A DNA stretch of 64,000 nucleotides. It comes from Sphingobacterium sp. UT-1RO-CII-1. GTDB lineage: Bacteria; Bacteroidota; Bacteroidia; Sphingobacteriales; Sphingobacteriaceae. The notes below the pieces were generated by a model. That model was not told the DNA's origin. It saw only the letters and a list, made by a program, of their open reading frames with translations, and ran no database searches. This document shows positions 33,273 to 42,525 of this stretch, piece by piece. Where the stretch lies: assembly GCF_026711005.1 (NCBI RefSeq), contig NZ_JAPPVJ010000010.1, forward strand, positions 1 through 64,000, in the 5' to 3' direction. The translations under genes and the position numbers were made by a program. Every line of letters begins with the position of its first letter. Within the stretch, counting starts at the first letter, position 1.

Positions 33273-33850
33273 TAAGTTGTTATCGTAATACCTAGTAATT
33301 TATAGAATTCTTTTAAAATCGCTTGATGTCCGGGCCAAGCAGGTGATGTCACTAGGTTGCCATCAACAATAGCTTGGTCAGCTGGTATGTTTTTCCAAGT
33401 ACCCCCAGCTAATTCGATATCAGGGCCAACTGCTACGTAAGCTGTAAGTGTTCTGTCCTTTAAGACCTGCGCTGTAGTTAATACCTGTATTCCGTGACAT
33501 ATGGCAGCAACAGGCTTATTCTTTTCAAAGAAGTGTTGTGTAAATTCGATGACTTTCTTATTTAGTCGAATGTATTCGGCTGATCTACCACCTGCTATAT
33601 ATAAGCCATCATACTCACTGGGATCTACGCTCTCAAAATCTTTGTTGATAGCGAAATTATGACCACGTAATTCTATATAGGTTTGATCGCCCGTGAAATC
33701 ATGAACAGCTGTTGGTACAACGTCTCCTTTTTTACGGTCCGGAGCAATTGCATCTACTTTTATACCAATAGATCCCATGGCTTGAAAAGGTACCATAGCT
33801 TCATAGTCTTCAACGTAATCGCCTACGATTAATAATACTTTTTTTTCCAT
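33272..33850 (-). CDS. DJ-1/PfpI family protein
   Basis: 192 residues, the usual length. The class I glutamine amidotransferase-like fold with the nucleophile elbow AAICHGIQ (Cys118-His119) and the conserved VVPTAVHDFTG, YDGLYIAGGRSAEYIRL blocks. Such proteins are glyoxalase III/deglycase-like or protease-like and respond to carbonyl and oxidative stress. It precedes the small anchored protein and follows the FMN-reductase gene by 38 bases, suggesting one redox-related operon on the minus strand. Confidence 0.88.
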   Translation of the reverse strand: MEKKVLLIVGDYVEDYEAMVPFQAMGSIGIKVDAIAPDRKKGDVVPTAVHDFTGDQTYIELRGHNFAINKDFESVDPSEYDGLYIAGGRSAEYIRLNKKVIEFTQHFFEKNKPVAAICHGIQVLTTAQVLKDRTLTAYVAVGPDIELAGGTWKNIPADQAIVDGNLVTSPAWPGHQAILKEFYKLLGITITT

Positions 33851-33888
33851 AATATTTATTTTTAAATATGTTTACTCGTTATTATCTT

Positions 33889-34446
33889 TTATTTGCCAAG
33901 TTTAGCTTGCAAAAGACGTTTCGTTTTGCGAACTTTTGCTTCTAATTGACTCCTGTGCTGTATACTAATAACACCTTTTCCCTCTTCAAAGTTTTCGCGA
34001 AAGCTCGGTAAACTGAATGTTTCTAAGATTTCGCCACCGTCAAAAGGTATTCGTGCTGTAGCAATGTCTAATACAGTTTGTGCACCTCTTCTTCCATCGC
34101 TTGTTGCCAATAAAAAAATAGGCTTATTATTAAAGATCTTTCGGCCTTTTATACGAGATAGCCAATCCACTATGTTTTTATAGGCAACGGTATAGTTTCC
34201 ATTGTTTTCAGCTAAGGAAATCAATAGGAAATCTGCATTGTCCATTTTTTTTGAAAAAGCTATAATTAGTTCGGGAATGCCGTTGTCTCTTTCACGGTCA
34301 ACTGAAAATATAGGTACTTCATAGTCGTTAAGATCAAGAACTTCAATGATGTCATCGGGTTCTTTATAATATTTTGCAACGCTACTTATCAAACGTTTAT
34401 TTATCGAAGTGGAGCTATTGCTGCCGGCGAAAGCTAGTATTTTCAT
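33889..34446 (-). CDS. NAD(P)H-dependent FMN reductase
   Basis: 185 residues, flavodoxin-like. The FMN phosphate-binding start KILAFAGSNSSTSINKRLIS and the later blocks DNADFLLISLAENNGNYTVAYKN-like segment and KPIFLLATSDGRRGAQTVL match the NADPH-dependent FMN reductase family (azoreductase/quinone reductase type). It reduces flavin or quinones in the cytoplasm. It is the first gene of a minus-strand group with the PfpI protein and the small anchored protein. Confidence 0.85.
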   Translation of the reverse strand: MKILAFAGSNSSTSINKRLISSVAKYYKEPDDIIEVLDLNDYEVPIFSVDRERDNGIPELIIAFSKKMDNADFLLISLAENNGNYTVAYKNIVDWLSRIKGRKIFNNKPIFLLATSDGRRGAQTVLDIATARIPFDGGEILETFSLPSFRENFEEGKGVISIQHRSQLEAKVRKTKRLLQAKLGK

Positions 34447-34494
34447 GCTCTAATTTACGGAAAATCTATATCTTAGCTAAACAAATATCAAATT

Positions 34495-35598
34495 ATGACC
34501 TATAAAAAATTAGTATTAAGTTTTTTTGGACTGCTGTTAGCTGTTTTTTCTTTTGCTCAAGCAAATTATACGTGGTATGATCCTTTACAGAATAATGCAC
34601 TTTTAGGGCGTGTAAATAGTGATGAGCTAGTTGCCTATAATCGTCTGCCTAGTCAGCTAGAGAAAATGGTGCGGAAACCTGTTTGGTCTTTGGGAACAAA
34701 TAGTGCAGGTTTATCCATACGTTTTACCACCGATAGCGAAGATATAAAGGTTCGGTATACAGTGAAAGGAGCGCATAGCATGCCTCATATGCCTGCAACA
34801 GGTGTGAGTGGGTTGGATCTGTATGCTTTTAATAAAAACACAAAAACCTGGAACTGGGCTATTGGAAATTATAGTTTTTCGGATACGATAACTTATTCTT
34901 TTGTAGGAATAGGCAGTAGCAACGAGCGTATTTATGAGTTATATCTACCATTATACAACACGATAGAGTGGATGGAAATTGGTGTTCCTGTTAATAATAC
35001 ATTAACATTTATGAAGGATGAGCAACGGCCGATTGTAATTTATGGGACATCTATTGCTCAAGGGGCTTGTGCTACACGGCCAGGTTTAGGCTGGACAAAT
35101 ATATTGCAACGCTATTTAAGAAGACCAGTTGTGAATTTAGCTTTTTCGGGAAATGGGAAATTAGAACAGCCAATTTTAGAGTTAATGGCGCAACAGGATG
35201 CAGCAGTTTTTGTCTTGGATTGTTTGCCTAATTTAGTCTTAGGTGCAGAAAGGAATGAGAAAGAACTTGATTCTTTAATTATGAATGCAGTTCAATTTTT
35301 GAGAAATAAAAGACCTGAAACACCTATCATATTGACAGAAACCAGTGCTGGTTTTAATCCGAACATATTAAATAACGATTTTAGTAAACAGCGTGAATTG
35401 ACGACTGCAGTGGCTAGGAAAGTCTTTAAAAGACTAGAAGATCAGGGAATGAAAAATATTTATCGGTTAAGCAATGCTGATATTGGATTAGATATCGAAT
35501 CTACTGTTGATTTTTCTCATCCAAATGACGTTGGTATGATGAAAATAGCTAATGCTTATCGAGCACTACTTAATAATTTCCTTTTTAAAAGGCTATAA
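34495..35598 (+). CDS. Secreted SGNH/GDSL-family hydrolase
   Basis: 367 residues with a signal peptide (LVLSFFGLLLAVFSFAQA). An N-terminal beta-sandwich domain (about 25-170) of the kind found before SGNH hydrolase domains (GDSL N-terminal type) is followed by the hydrolase: nucleophile Ser186 in VIYGTSIAQGACATRPG (block I), FSGNGKLE (block II Gly), DCLPN (block III), and VDFSHPNDVGM with the catalytic Asp and His (block V). It is probably an esterase or carbohydrate deacetylase in the periplasm or at the surface; the substrate is unknown. Confidence 0.8.
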   Translation: MTYKKLVLSFFGLLLAVFSFAQANYTWYDPLQNNALLGRVNSDELVAYNRLPSQLEKMVRKPVWSLGTNSAGLSIRFTTDSEDIKVRYTVKGAHSMPHMPATGVSGLDLYAFNKNTKTWNWAIGNYSFSDTITYSFVGIGSSNERIYELYLPLYNTIEWMEIGVPVNNTLTFMKDEQRPIVIYGTSIAQGACATRPGLGWTNILQRYLRRPVVNLAFSGNGKLEQPILELMAQQDAAVFVLDCLPNLVLGAERNEKELDSLIMNAVQFLRNKRPETPIILTETSAGFNPNILNNDFSKQRELTTAVARKVFKRLEDQGMKNIYRLSNADIGLDIESTVDFSHPNDVGMMKIANAYRALLNNFLFKRL

Positions 35599-35613
35599 CT
35601 CTCTATTTATAAA

Positions 35614-35674
35614 AACATAGCACTCTTCAAGCTTTATATTTGTTTAAAACGATAACGCTGATGAGTGCTATGTT
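35614..35674. terminator. Convergent terminator between the SGNH hydrolase and glnN
   Basis: A perfect 12-bp inverted repeat, AACATAGCACTC (35614-35625) and GAGTGCTATGTT (35663-35674), with a 37-base loop. It separates two convergent genes; the long loop and lack of a T run make it unusual. Confidence 0.5.
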
Positions 35675-35683
35675 GTATGTCTG

Positions 35684-37873
35684 TTATTTTAAAAATAATA
35701 GCTCACGTAGTTTCGGTAATGGCCATTTGGCATCATCAATTACTTTTTCCAGCTTATTGACGTGGTATCGGATGAGGTCAAAGTACGGTTTAACTATTTC
35801 GTCGTAAGCAATAGCACGCGAACGCATGTCCTCTATATTATTAGCTGTTTTTCTTGCTTGACGCATTTCTTCTGCTTTTTGCAATATAATATTGGTGTGA
35901 TTGGATATACGTTCAATTAAGTTTAATTGTGAACTATACGCTTCTTTTGATAAGCCTAAGCCCTTTAAGCCCTGTACATTTGTAATTAAGTCATTTTGAT
36001 AAACGAAGCATGCCGGAGCAATTTGGTTTGTCACTACTTCTCCTATAACGCGTGCTTCAATTTGTATCTTTTTAAAGAAATTTTCCAGTAGAATTTCATG
36101 ACGTGCTTCAGACTCTCGGCGGTTATAGATACCCATGTTTTCAAGTAGGGTGATAGTCTCTTCTTTTATATATACGTCTAAAGCTTTGGGTGTAGATTGT
36201 ATATTAGATAGACCGCGTTCCGCTGCTTCGATAGCCCATTCTTCACTGTAACCGTTACCTTCAAAACGAATCGCTTTTGAGTCTTTAATATATTTACGGA
36301 GAATATTTAATATAGCTAGATCTTTTTTTACATCTTTTTTTATCTGTTTGTCCACTTCAATTTTAAACTCTCTAAGCTGTGCGGCTACGATTGCATTTAA
36401 AATTGTCATTGGCTGTGCCGAATTTGCAGAAGATCCTACTGCTCTAAATTCAAACTTATTACCTGTAAATGCAAAAGGTGATGTACGGTTGCGGTCGGTA
36501 TTATCAAGTTTTAATTCTGGTATTTTAGGAATGCCATGCCATAAACTAGCTTCATTTTTAACCTTTTTTGCAACTCTGGCCGACTCTACTTCGTCTAATA
36601 TTTCATCCAGTTGAGTCCCTAGAAAAATGGAAATAATAGCCGGAGGGGCTTCGTTAGCACCTAAGCGATGATCGTTGCTGTGGCTAGCAATGGAGGCACG
36701 TAAGAGATCTGCATGTTCATAAACGGCTTTAATAGTATTAATGAAAAATGTTAAGAACATTAAATTGTTCTTTGGTGTTTTTCCCGGGGATAATAGATTA
36801 ACCCCTGTGTTTGTAACTAACGACCAGTTATTATGTTTGCCAGAACCGTTAACACCACTATATGGTTTCTCATGTAAAAGGACTTTAAAATTATGGCGTG
36901 ATGCGACTTGTTCCATCAGATTCATAAGAAGCTGGTTGTGATCGATAGCTAAATTTATCTCTTCAAACATTGGTGCACATTCAAATTGTGAAGGAGCAAC
37001 TTCATTATGTCTGGTTTTTAAGGGGATGCCTAATTTTAAAGCTTCGTTTTCTAGATCTACCATATAAGCGAGAACACGCTCTGGTATGGAACCAAAGTAA
37101 TGATCTTCTAATTGCTGTCCTTTAGCAGACATATGACCAAATAGTGTTCGCCCGGTTAATTGTAAATCAGGTCGAGCATTATATAATGAGATATCTACTA
37201 AAAAATATTCCTGTTCAATACCTAGAGAGGTGTTGACCTTAGTGACTGACCGATCAAAGTATTGGACAACTTCTGTAGCAGCTTTATCTATTGCTGCATT
37301 GGCTTTTAGAAGAGGTGCTTTATAGTCAAGAGACTCCCCTGTGTATGAAACAAAAACAGTAGGTATACATAATGTTTTACCCGCAAATGTTTCAAATATA
37401 AAGGCTGGCGAGGAAGGATCCCAAGCTGTGTAGCCACGAGCCTCAAAAGTATTACGGATACCACCGCTCGGAAATGATGAAGCATCTGGTTCTTGTTGTA
37501 CTAAAGAGTCGCTTGAAAACTTTTCAATAGCTTCTCCATTTTCATCGGGTTCAAAAAAAGCATCATGTTTCTCTGCCGTTGTTCCGGTAAGAGGTTGAAA
37601 CCAATGGGTGTAATGTGATGCTCCATTGGAGATAGCCCAAGTTTTCATAGCTTGTGCCACATGATCAGCTACTTCTCTTGAAATTTGATGGCCTCCTTCT
37701 ATAAGCTGTACTAACTCTTTTTGCGTGTTTTTTGAAAGATAGTCTTTCATTTTCGCAATTGTAAATACATTTTTACCGTAAATAGTGGTTGGCTTTGAAG
37801 ATTCGATCTTTTTGATGTCTTGCAGGGACCGTGAAGTGGCGGACTCTGTAGCTTTAAATCTAAGGTTTCCCAT
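35684..37873 (-). CDS. glnN: Glutamine synthetase, type III
   Basis: 729 residues, the length of GSIII, much longer than type I. It makes glutamine from glutamate, ammonia and ATP. Conserved blocks of the family: FPSGGIRNTFEARGYTAWD, then GIEQEYFLVD (a metal-binding Glu), RHNEVAPSQFECAP, VNGSGKHNNWSL and FRAVGSSANSAQPMT. The C-terminal ~180 residues are the extra helical region of type III enzymes. It stands alone, with no GlnB/Amt genes nearby. GSIII is typical of Bacteroidota. Confidence 0.95.
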   Translation of the reverse strand: MGNLRFKATESATSRSLQDIKKIESSKPTTIYGKNVFTIAKMKDYLSKNTQKELVQLIEGGHQISREVADHVAQAMKTWAISNGASHYTHWFQPLTGTTAEKHDAFFEPDENGEAIEKFSSDSLVQQEPDASSFPSGGIRNTFEARGYTAWDPSSPAFIFETFAGKTLCIPTVFVSYTGESLDYKAPLLKANAAIDKAATEVVQYFDRSVTKVNTSLGIEQEYFLVDISLYNARPDLQLTGRTLFGHMSAKGQQLEDHYFGSIPERVLAYMVDLENEALKLGIPLKTRHNEVAPSQFECAPMFEEINLAIDHNQLLMNLMEQVASRHNFKVLLHEKPYSGVNGSGKHNNWSLVTNTGVNLLSPGKTPKNNLMFLTFFINTIKAVYEHADLLRASIASHSNDHRLGANEAPPAIISIFLGTQLDEILDEVESARVAKKVKNEASLWHGIPKIPELKLDNTDRNRTSPFAFTGNKFEFRAVGSSANSAQPMTILNAIVAAQLREFKIEVDKQIKKDVKKDLAILNILRKYIKDSKAIRFEGNGYSEEWAIEAAERGLSNIQSTPKALDVYIKEETITLLENMGIYNRRESEARHEILLENFFKKIQIEARVIGEVVTNQIAPACFVYQNDLITNVQGLKGLGLSKEAYSSQLNLIERISNHTNIILQKAEEMRQARKTANNIEDMRSRAIAYDEIVKPYFDLIRYHVNKLEKVIDDAKWPLPKLRELLFLK

Positions 37874-37984
37874 TTTGTTGATTTATTTTGCTTCTTTTTT
37901 GGTTTTATGGTGTAAAATTACATTATATTTTTAAAAATGTGTTGTTTTTTTTCTAAAAAATAACTTCACTTAGTCTTTTGGTTA

Positions 37985-38022
37985 CAAAAAAGGCCTTCAT
38001 GAAAAAATGAAAGCCTTTTTTG
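37985..38022 (-). terminator. Terminator after the S9 peptidase gene
   Basis: On the minus strand AAAGGCTTTCAT and ATGAAGGCCTTT form a 12-bp stem with one mismatch around a T-rich loop, followed by TTTTTTG. Confidence 0.8.
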
Positions 38023-38038
38023 TAGTTGAAATCAATGT

Positions 38039-40822
38039 TTATTGTTCAAAACCCCAGTCTATTCCTTTTTCTATAGCAGGTATTCCGGTTTTTATCCATT
38101 TTGGTGCGGGTTTTTCCTTTAAAAAGTGGTCAAAAAACTGAGATTGCCTTATTTGTATGTCTTTTCTGTTTTGTCTTTTTATTAAATTGTGTTCGTCATT
38201 ATTGTAATTTAAAAGCCAAACAGGTTTTTGCAAACGTCTTAATGCTGTAAACATTTCTATGCCTTGATACCAAGGTACGGCACCATCATTATCATTGTGC
38301 ATAATGGCAACCGGTGTGCTGACACGATCTAAGTAGAATAAAGGAGAATTTTCTATATAAAGATCGTGAGCCTCCCATAAGTTTTGTCCTATTCTAGATT
38401 GTGTACGTTCATATTGAAATTGTCTATTCATACCTGTCGCCCAACGTATGCCCCCGTAAGCAGAGGTCATGTTCACAACTGGAGCGCCTGCCCAAGCGGC
38501 AGCATACATATCTGTTCGGGTAATAAGGTGGGCTACTTGATAACCGCCCCAGCTTTGCCCCTGTATCGCCATTTTACTTCCATCTACCCAAGGGAGTTTT
38601 GAGAGTTCATTCATGCCTGAGTTGACATATTCTTCAGCTGCTTTACCAGGGTGGCCGATTTCGTAGCGAATGTCTGGAGCAAAAACTAAATATTCGTTAC
38701 TAACGTAATAAGGAATGTTCAATCGTGAGGGAGTAGGGGCTGGCGGATGGTAAGTATATAATCCGTCGGATAATCTTTCGTAAAAATAAGCAATAATAGG
38801 GTACTGTTTATTGGGGTCAAAATTTTCCGGTTTGTATAAAATGCCTTCTGCTTGATGCCCACCTGGAGTGGTCCATCTTACGAGCTCGGCTGTTCCCCAA
38901 TTATATTCAGCTTGTTTTTGATTAATAGCTGTTAGCGGTTCATCCGATTTAAAATTGCTACTCATAAATAAATTTGGTGCAGACTGATAATTCTCTTTTG
39001 TATAGAGGAATAATTTGTGATCTTTTGATGTCCGAACTGTTTTATATGTATGTTGTGACATTAAAATTTCTGATGGACGTTGCTGTCTATTAGAGTTTAT
39101 GCGGTAAAAACCATTTTGTTTTGTGGTTTCATCAAATGCTGTTAAGTATATCTGTTTTTTGTCCGGGATGATTATTGATCTGTATCGTGGATTGTCTCTT
39201 GGTTCGAGATGTAAATAACGGTACACTATTTTACGTGCCCGTCCATCTCCATTTGTTGCGATACGTTTTTGTTTGCCTGAAAAGTCGAAATACCAAATGT
39301 CGTATCGATCATAAATAAATACACCTTTACCATCTGCAGACCACCCTGCGATACCGTATGGCGACGGGTTCATCGGCATATCGTTTTCTTCATTCGAGAA
39401 GCTCACAGGAACCCCATCGTTTAATTGCGTGGTTGTGTTCTTTTGGATATCGTAACTGAATAAATTAGATGTTTTTGAATCAAAATAAAGAACAAAATTA
39501 CCACGGGGGTCTAAATAACTTGCGCCTAAAAGATCTTTTACAACAAGTTTTTTGTTACCAGTGGAAGTTGAAACAAGATATACGTCGGATTGCGTATTGC
39601 CCTCCCATTGCGCACTTATCCTTCTATTGATATCTGTTGTTGCAAGCATCCATTCGTTATCCCTTTCGTCTGTAAAAGTGGTATGGTTAAAACTGTCATC
39701 AACAAGCGAGATCAATCTGTTATTTTCTTTTGGATAGATAACTGCAACAAAATTTTTGCTCTGGTCTCTTTTAAGATTTACCAATTGTTGTGATTGTAGA
39801 TAGTCATCTTGCCAATGCCATATGTCAACGTTAGCATGTTCAAAATCAACCAGTGTTGTGTCTTTAACTTTAGGAATAGGGGCAAGTCCTAAAAATATTT
39901 TATTTCCGGTTGCACTAAATACTAGGGAGCCGTCTCCACTAACTTGCCAGTTCTGTGGCACGCCTTGGCTATTTTGATCTGTAATTACATGTGCACTATC
40001 TAATGCATTCGTGTAATAATAGAGCTTGAAATTTTTATTTAATGATTTTTCAGGACTTTTATCTGCGAGAAAGATAAACTGTTGGCTTTGATCATCAAAG
40101 CGTAGTTCTTTATAATTGCCCGTACCTGTACTTATTTTTTTTAAATTTTTAGCTGCGATATCGTACATATATAGTCCAGCATCATTAAAAAGTGAGTCTT
40201 TTTCTTGTCCCTTTTTGGTAAAGGCTAAGTATTTTTCATCTTGACTAAATACATATTGGTCGGTGTGAGTAAATCTGCTTGTGTCTCCCGTTGATAGGTT
40301 TTTTAAGACAAGTACTGGAACTGTCGTCTCTTTTTTTGTATTTGTACTGTCTTGTGAAAGCTTTTGCTCTTGAAGGTAGGCGAGGAAATTATTATTGTTT
40401 TGCGCTGTTTTATAAGATTTTACTGACGCTATTTTTTCTTGTTCATTTTTCTTGACATTGAAAATAAGTAAAGAATCTTTAGGCATATTATCCGGCTTTT
40501 TCTTTTTTATTTTCGCCTCTCTTGTTTCTGCAAACGTAGGGCTTATTGTTGCTAACAGGTAATCTTCATCCTGTGTGAGTACTACATTTTTTGCTCGATC
40601 TGCAGTTAATAGTAATTGGTTTTTGCTGTTTTTTAATTCCAATTTACCATCACCCTCTTGGGGTTCTATTTGGTAATAAATGAATTGTCCACTTCTACTT
40701 ATGGTGGCATTTTGAACACTTTCCCACGAATCATAAACTGTATGATCAATGGGCTTTTTTTGCGCTATTAAAGCATTGGTTAGCAGTAAGCTTAAACCAA
40801 GAGCTGTTATTTTGGTATGCAT
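38039..40822 (-). CDS. Secreted S9-family prolyl oligopeptidase-like peptidase
   Basis: 927 residues with a signal peptide (ALGLSLLLTNALIAQ). The N-terminal ~650 residues form a beta-propeller-like region; the C-terminal ~250 are an alpha/beta hydrolase of the S9 type with GQSWGGYQVAHLI (nucleophile Ser), AIMHNDNDGAVPWYQGIEM (catalytic Asp) and YNNDEHNL (catalytic His). Such periplasmic dipeptidyl or oligopeptidases are common in Bacteroidota that use proteins. The gene is monocistronic with its own terminator. Confidence 0.9.
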   Translation of the reverse strand: MHTKITALGLSLLLTNALIAQKKPIDHTVYDSWESVQNATISRSGQFIYYQIEPQEGDGKLELKNSKNQLLLTADRAKNVVLTQDEDYLLATISPTFAETREAKIKKKKPDNMPKDSLLIFNVKKNEQEKIASVKSYKTAQNNNNFLAYLQEQKLSQDSTNTKKETTVPVLVLKNLSTGDTSRFTHTDQYVFSQDEKYLAFTKKGQEKDSLFNDAGLYMYDIAAKNLKKISTGTGNYKELRFDDQSQQFIFLADKSPEKSLNKNFKLYYYTNALDSAHVITDQNSQGVPQNWQVSGDGSLVFSATGNKIFLGLAPIPKVKDTTLVDFEHANVDIWHWQDDYLQSQQLVNLKRDQSKNFVAVIYPKENNRLISLVDDSFNHTTFTDERDNEWMLATTDINRRISAQWEGNTQSDVYLVSTSTGNKKLVVKDLLGASYLDPRGNFVLYFDSKTSNLFSYDIQKNTTTQLNDGVPVSFSNEENDMPMNPSPYGIAGWSADGKGVFIYDRYDIWYFDFSGKQKRIATNGDGRARKIVYRYLHLEPRDNPRYRSIIIPDKKQIYLTAFDETTKQNGFYRINSNRQQRPSEILMSQHTYKTVRTSKDHKLFLYTKENYQSAPNLFMSSNFKSDEPLTAINQKQAEYNWGTAELVRWTTPGGHQAEGILYKPENFDPNKQYPIIAYFYERLSDGLYTYHPPAPTPSRLNIPYYVSNEYLVFAPDIRYEIGHPGKAAEEYVNSGMNELSKLPWVDGSKMAIQGQSWGGYQVAHLITRTDMYAAAWAGAPVVNMTSAYGGIRWATGMNRQFQYERTQSRIGQNLWEAHDLYIENSPLFYLDRVSTPVAIMHNDNDGAVPWYQGIEMFTALRRLQKPVWLLNYNNDEHNLIKRQNRKDIQIRQSQFFDHFLKEKPAPKWIKTGIPAIEKGIDWGFEQ

Positions 40823-41037
40823 TGATATTATTAATTTCTATGTAATTGCTCAAAATATGAAAAAAAATAGATAATAATAAGCTGTAAAATATATAATTTT
40901 ATATAATCAATAGCTAGAAGTGTTTTTGTGACGTATAACGCTAAAATGCTGCATCTTGTTTATTGTTAAAGATTTTGTCAATTTGTAAAGGCGGCGTACC
41001 GTATTATATTAAATATGGGAAATAAAAAAAGATAACT

Positions 41038-41772
41038 ATGAAATCAAGTAATATTATTATTGCATGCATTGGAGGGATTGCATTGATTATTTTTTCTTTA
41101 ATACTTAGTAATGCATATAAGTATAAGTATCGTGTTAATAACACAATAAATGTAACTGGAAATGCTAAAAAAGACTTTGAGTCAGATATCGTAAAGTGGT
41201 CGGCAGATTATAGTCGTAAGTCTATGGATTTAAGTCAGGCATCTGAACAGCTTAGACAAGACAGAGAGTTGGTTAAACAGTTCTTAGTAGGGCAGGGAAT
41301 TGATGCGAAAGAAATTCTCTTTAATGCAGTTAACATTAATAGAGAGTTTTCTTATCATTCTGATGGAAATGGCAATAGTTATAATACGTTTACAGGATAT
41401 AGTTTATCACAGAATGTAAGTGTAGAGTCTAAGGAATTGGATAAAGTTGATAATGCTTCTCGCGAGATTTCAACGCTAATCTCTCAGGGCTTGGAACTCA
41501 GTTCAAATACGCCTAATTATTATTATTCGCGCTTAGAGGATTTGAAGTTGGAACTTATATCACAGGCTTCGGATAATGCGAAACAGCGTGCTGAAAATAT
41601 TGCTAAACAAGCGGGTTCTTCGTTGGGAAGTTTAGTGCGTGCTGATTTGGGTATTTTTCAAATTACCGGACAAAATGATAATGAAGAGTATTCATATGGA
41701 GGGGTATTTAATACCACTTCGCGCAATAAAACGGCTAATATTACGGTAAAAACAAGTTACGGAACCAATTAA
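41038..41772 (+). CDS. SIMPL domain protein (DUF541)
   Basis: 244 residues. A hydrophobic N-terminal segment (IIIACIGGIALIIFSLIL) anchors or exports the protein; the rest matches SIMPL (DUF541): NNTINVTGNAKKDFESDIVK, the conserved repeat of beta strands and helices, and the C-terminal DNAKQRAENIAKQAGSSLGS block (A..kA..lA...g..lG). Members assemble into oligomeric rings in the periplasm; a cellular role is not established. Its stop codon lies within the terminator hairpin. Confidence 0.85.
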   Translation: MKSSNIIIACIGGIALIIFSLILSNAYKYKYRVNNTINVTGNAKKDFESDIVKWSADYSRKSMDLSQASEQLRQDRELVKQFLVGQGIDAKEILFNAVNINREFSYHSDGNGNSYNTFTGYSLSQNVSVESKELDKVDNASREISTLISQGLELSSNTPNYYYSRLEDLKLELISQASDNAKQRAENIAKQAGSSLGSLVRADLGIFQITGQNDNEEYSYGGVFNTTSRNKTANITVKTSYGTN

Positions 41773-41782
41773 GGGTTCCGTA
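41758..41782. terminator. Terminator overlapping the SIMPL stop codon
   Basis: TACGGAACC (41758-41766) and GGTTCCGTA (41774-41782) form a perfect 9-bp stem; the 7-base loop holds the stop codon TAA (41770-41772). It can also end the convergent rnhA transcript. Confidence 0.65.
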
Positions 41783-41797
41783 GTTTATTATACATTC

Positions 41798-42298
41798 TTA
41801 TTGTTCTTTTTTCTCCTCTATTTCGAAAACTGAATCTATCTCCCAATTCTCTTTATCTTTCGAAGCTTTTACAGCAAGTTGGTCACAGCGTTCGTTTAAA
41901 GGGTGGCCTGCGTGTCCTTTTACCCAAACTAGTTTCACTTGATGGTGTTTATACAGGTTCATTAAACGAAGCCATAGGTCTTTGTTTTTTTTGCCTTGAA
42001 AACCTTTTTTCATCCATCCGTATACCCATTTCTTATCTATAGCATCAATTACATATTTAGAATCTGAGTAAATAGTGACTTGTTGGTTTATACTCTTTAG
42101 GGCTTCCAGTCCAACAATAACAGCCATGAGCTCCATTCTGTTATTTGTTGTGCGACGGAAACCACCCATAAATTCTTTTTCAATGAGTTTTCCTCGGTAT
42201 AAGGCATTATCACCCTGGTATATTGTCCTTAAAATAGTGCCATATCCTCCAGGCCCAGGGTTTCCACTTGACGCCCCATCTGTATACAGTTCGATCAT
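41798..42298 (-). CDS. rnhA: Ribonuclease HI
   Basis: 166 residues. It degrades RNA in RNA-DNA hybrids. The four acidic catalytic residues are present: Asp7 in YTDGASSGNPGPGGYG, Glu56 in NNRMELMAV, Asp79 in YSDSKYVID and Asp139 in ERCDQLAVKA, with His129 in VKGHAGHPLN. The short C-terminal acidic tail (EIEEKKEQ) is variable. Length is normal; it stands alone, convergent with the SIMPL gene. Confidence 0.95.
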   Translation of the reverse strand: MIELYTDGASSGNPGPGGYGTILRTIYQGDNALYRGKLIEKEFMGGFRRTTNNRMELMAVIVGLEALKSINQQVTIYSDSKYVIDAIDKKWVYGWMKKGFQGKKNKDLWLRLMNLYKHHQVKLVWVKGHAGHPLNERCDQLAVKASKDKENWEIDSVFEIEEKKEQ

Positions 42299-42525
42299 TC
42301 CCTCAAAAGTACTGAAATAATCAATTTAATAAAGTATTTAAAAGAATCAATTGCTCTATCTATAAGTTTTTACCCCGTTTAATGAGATGATCAAGTCTGC
42401 ATTTTTTTATTTTCAAGTACATAAAAAACGATTAAATATCTAAATTTATTTATATTCAGCTTTTATTATTAAAAGTCAACCATTATGTGGTTGGTTAATA
42501 CACTAACTATTGGGAAAAAGCTAAT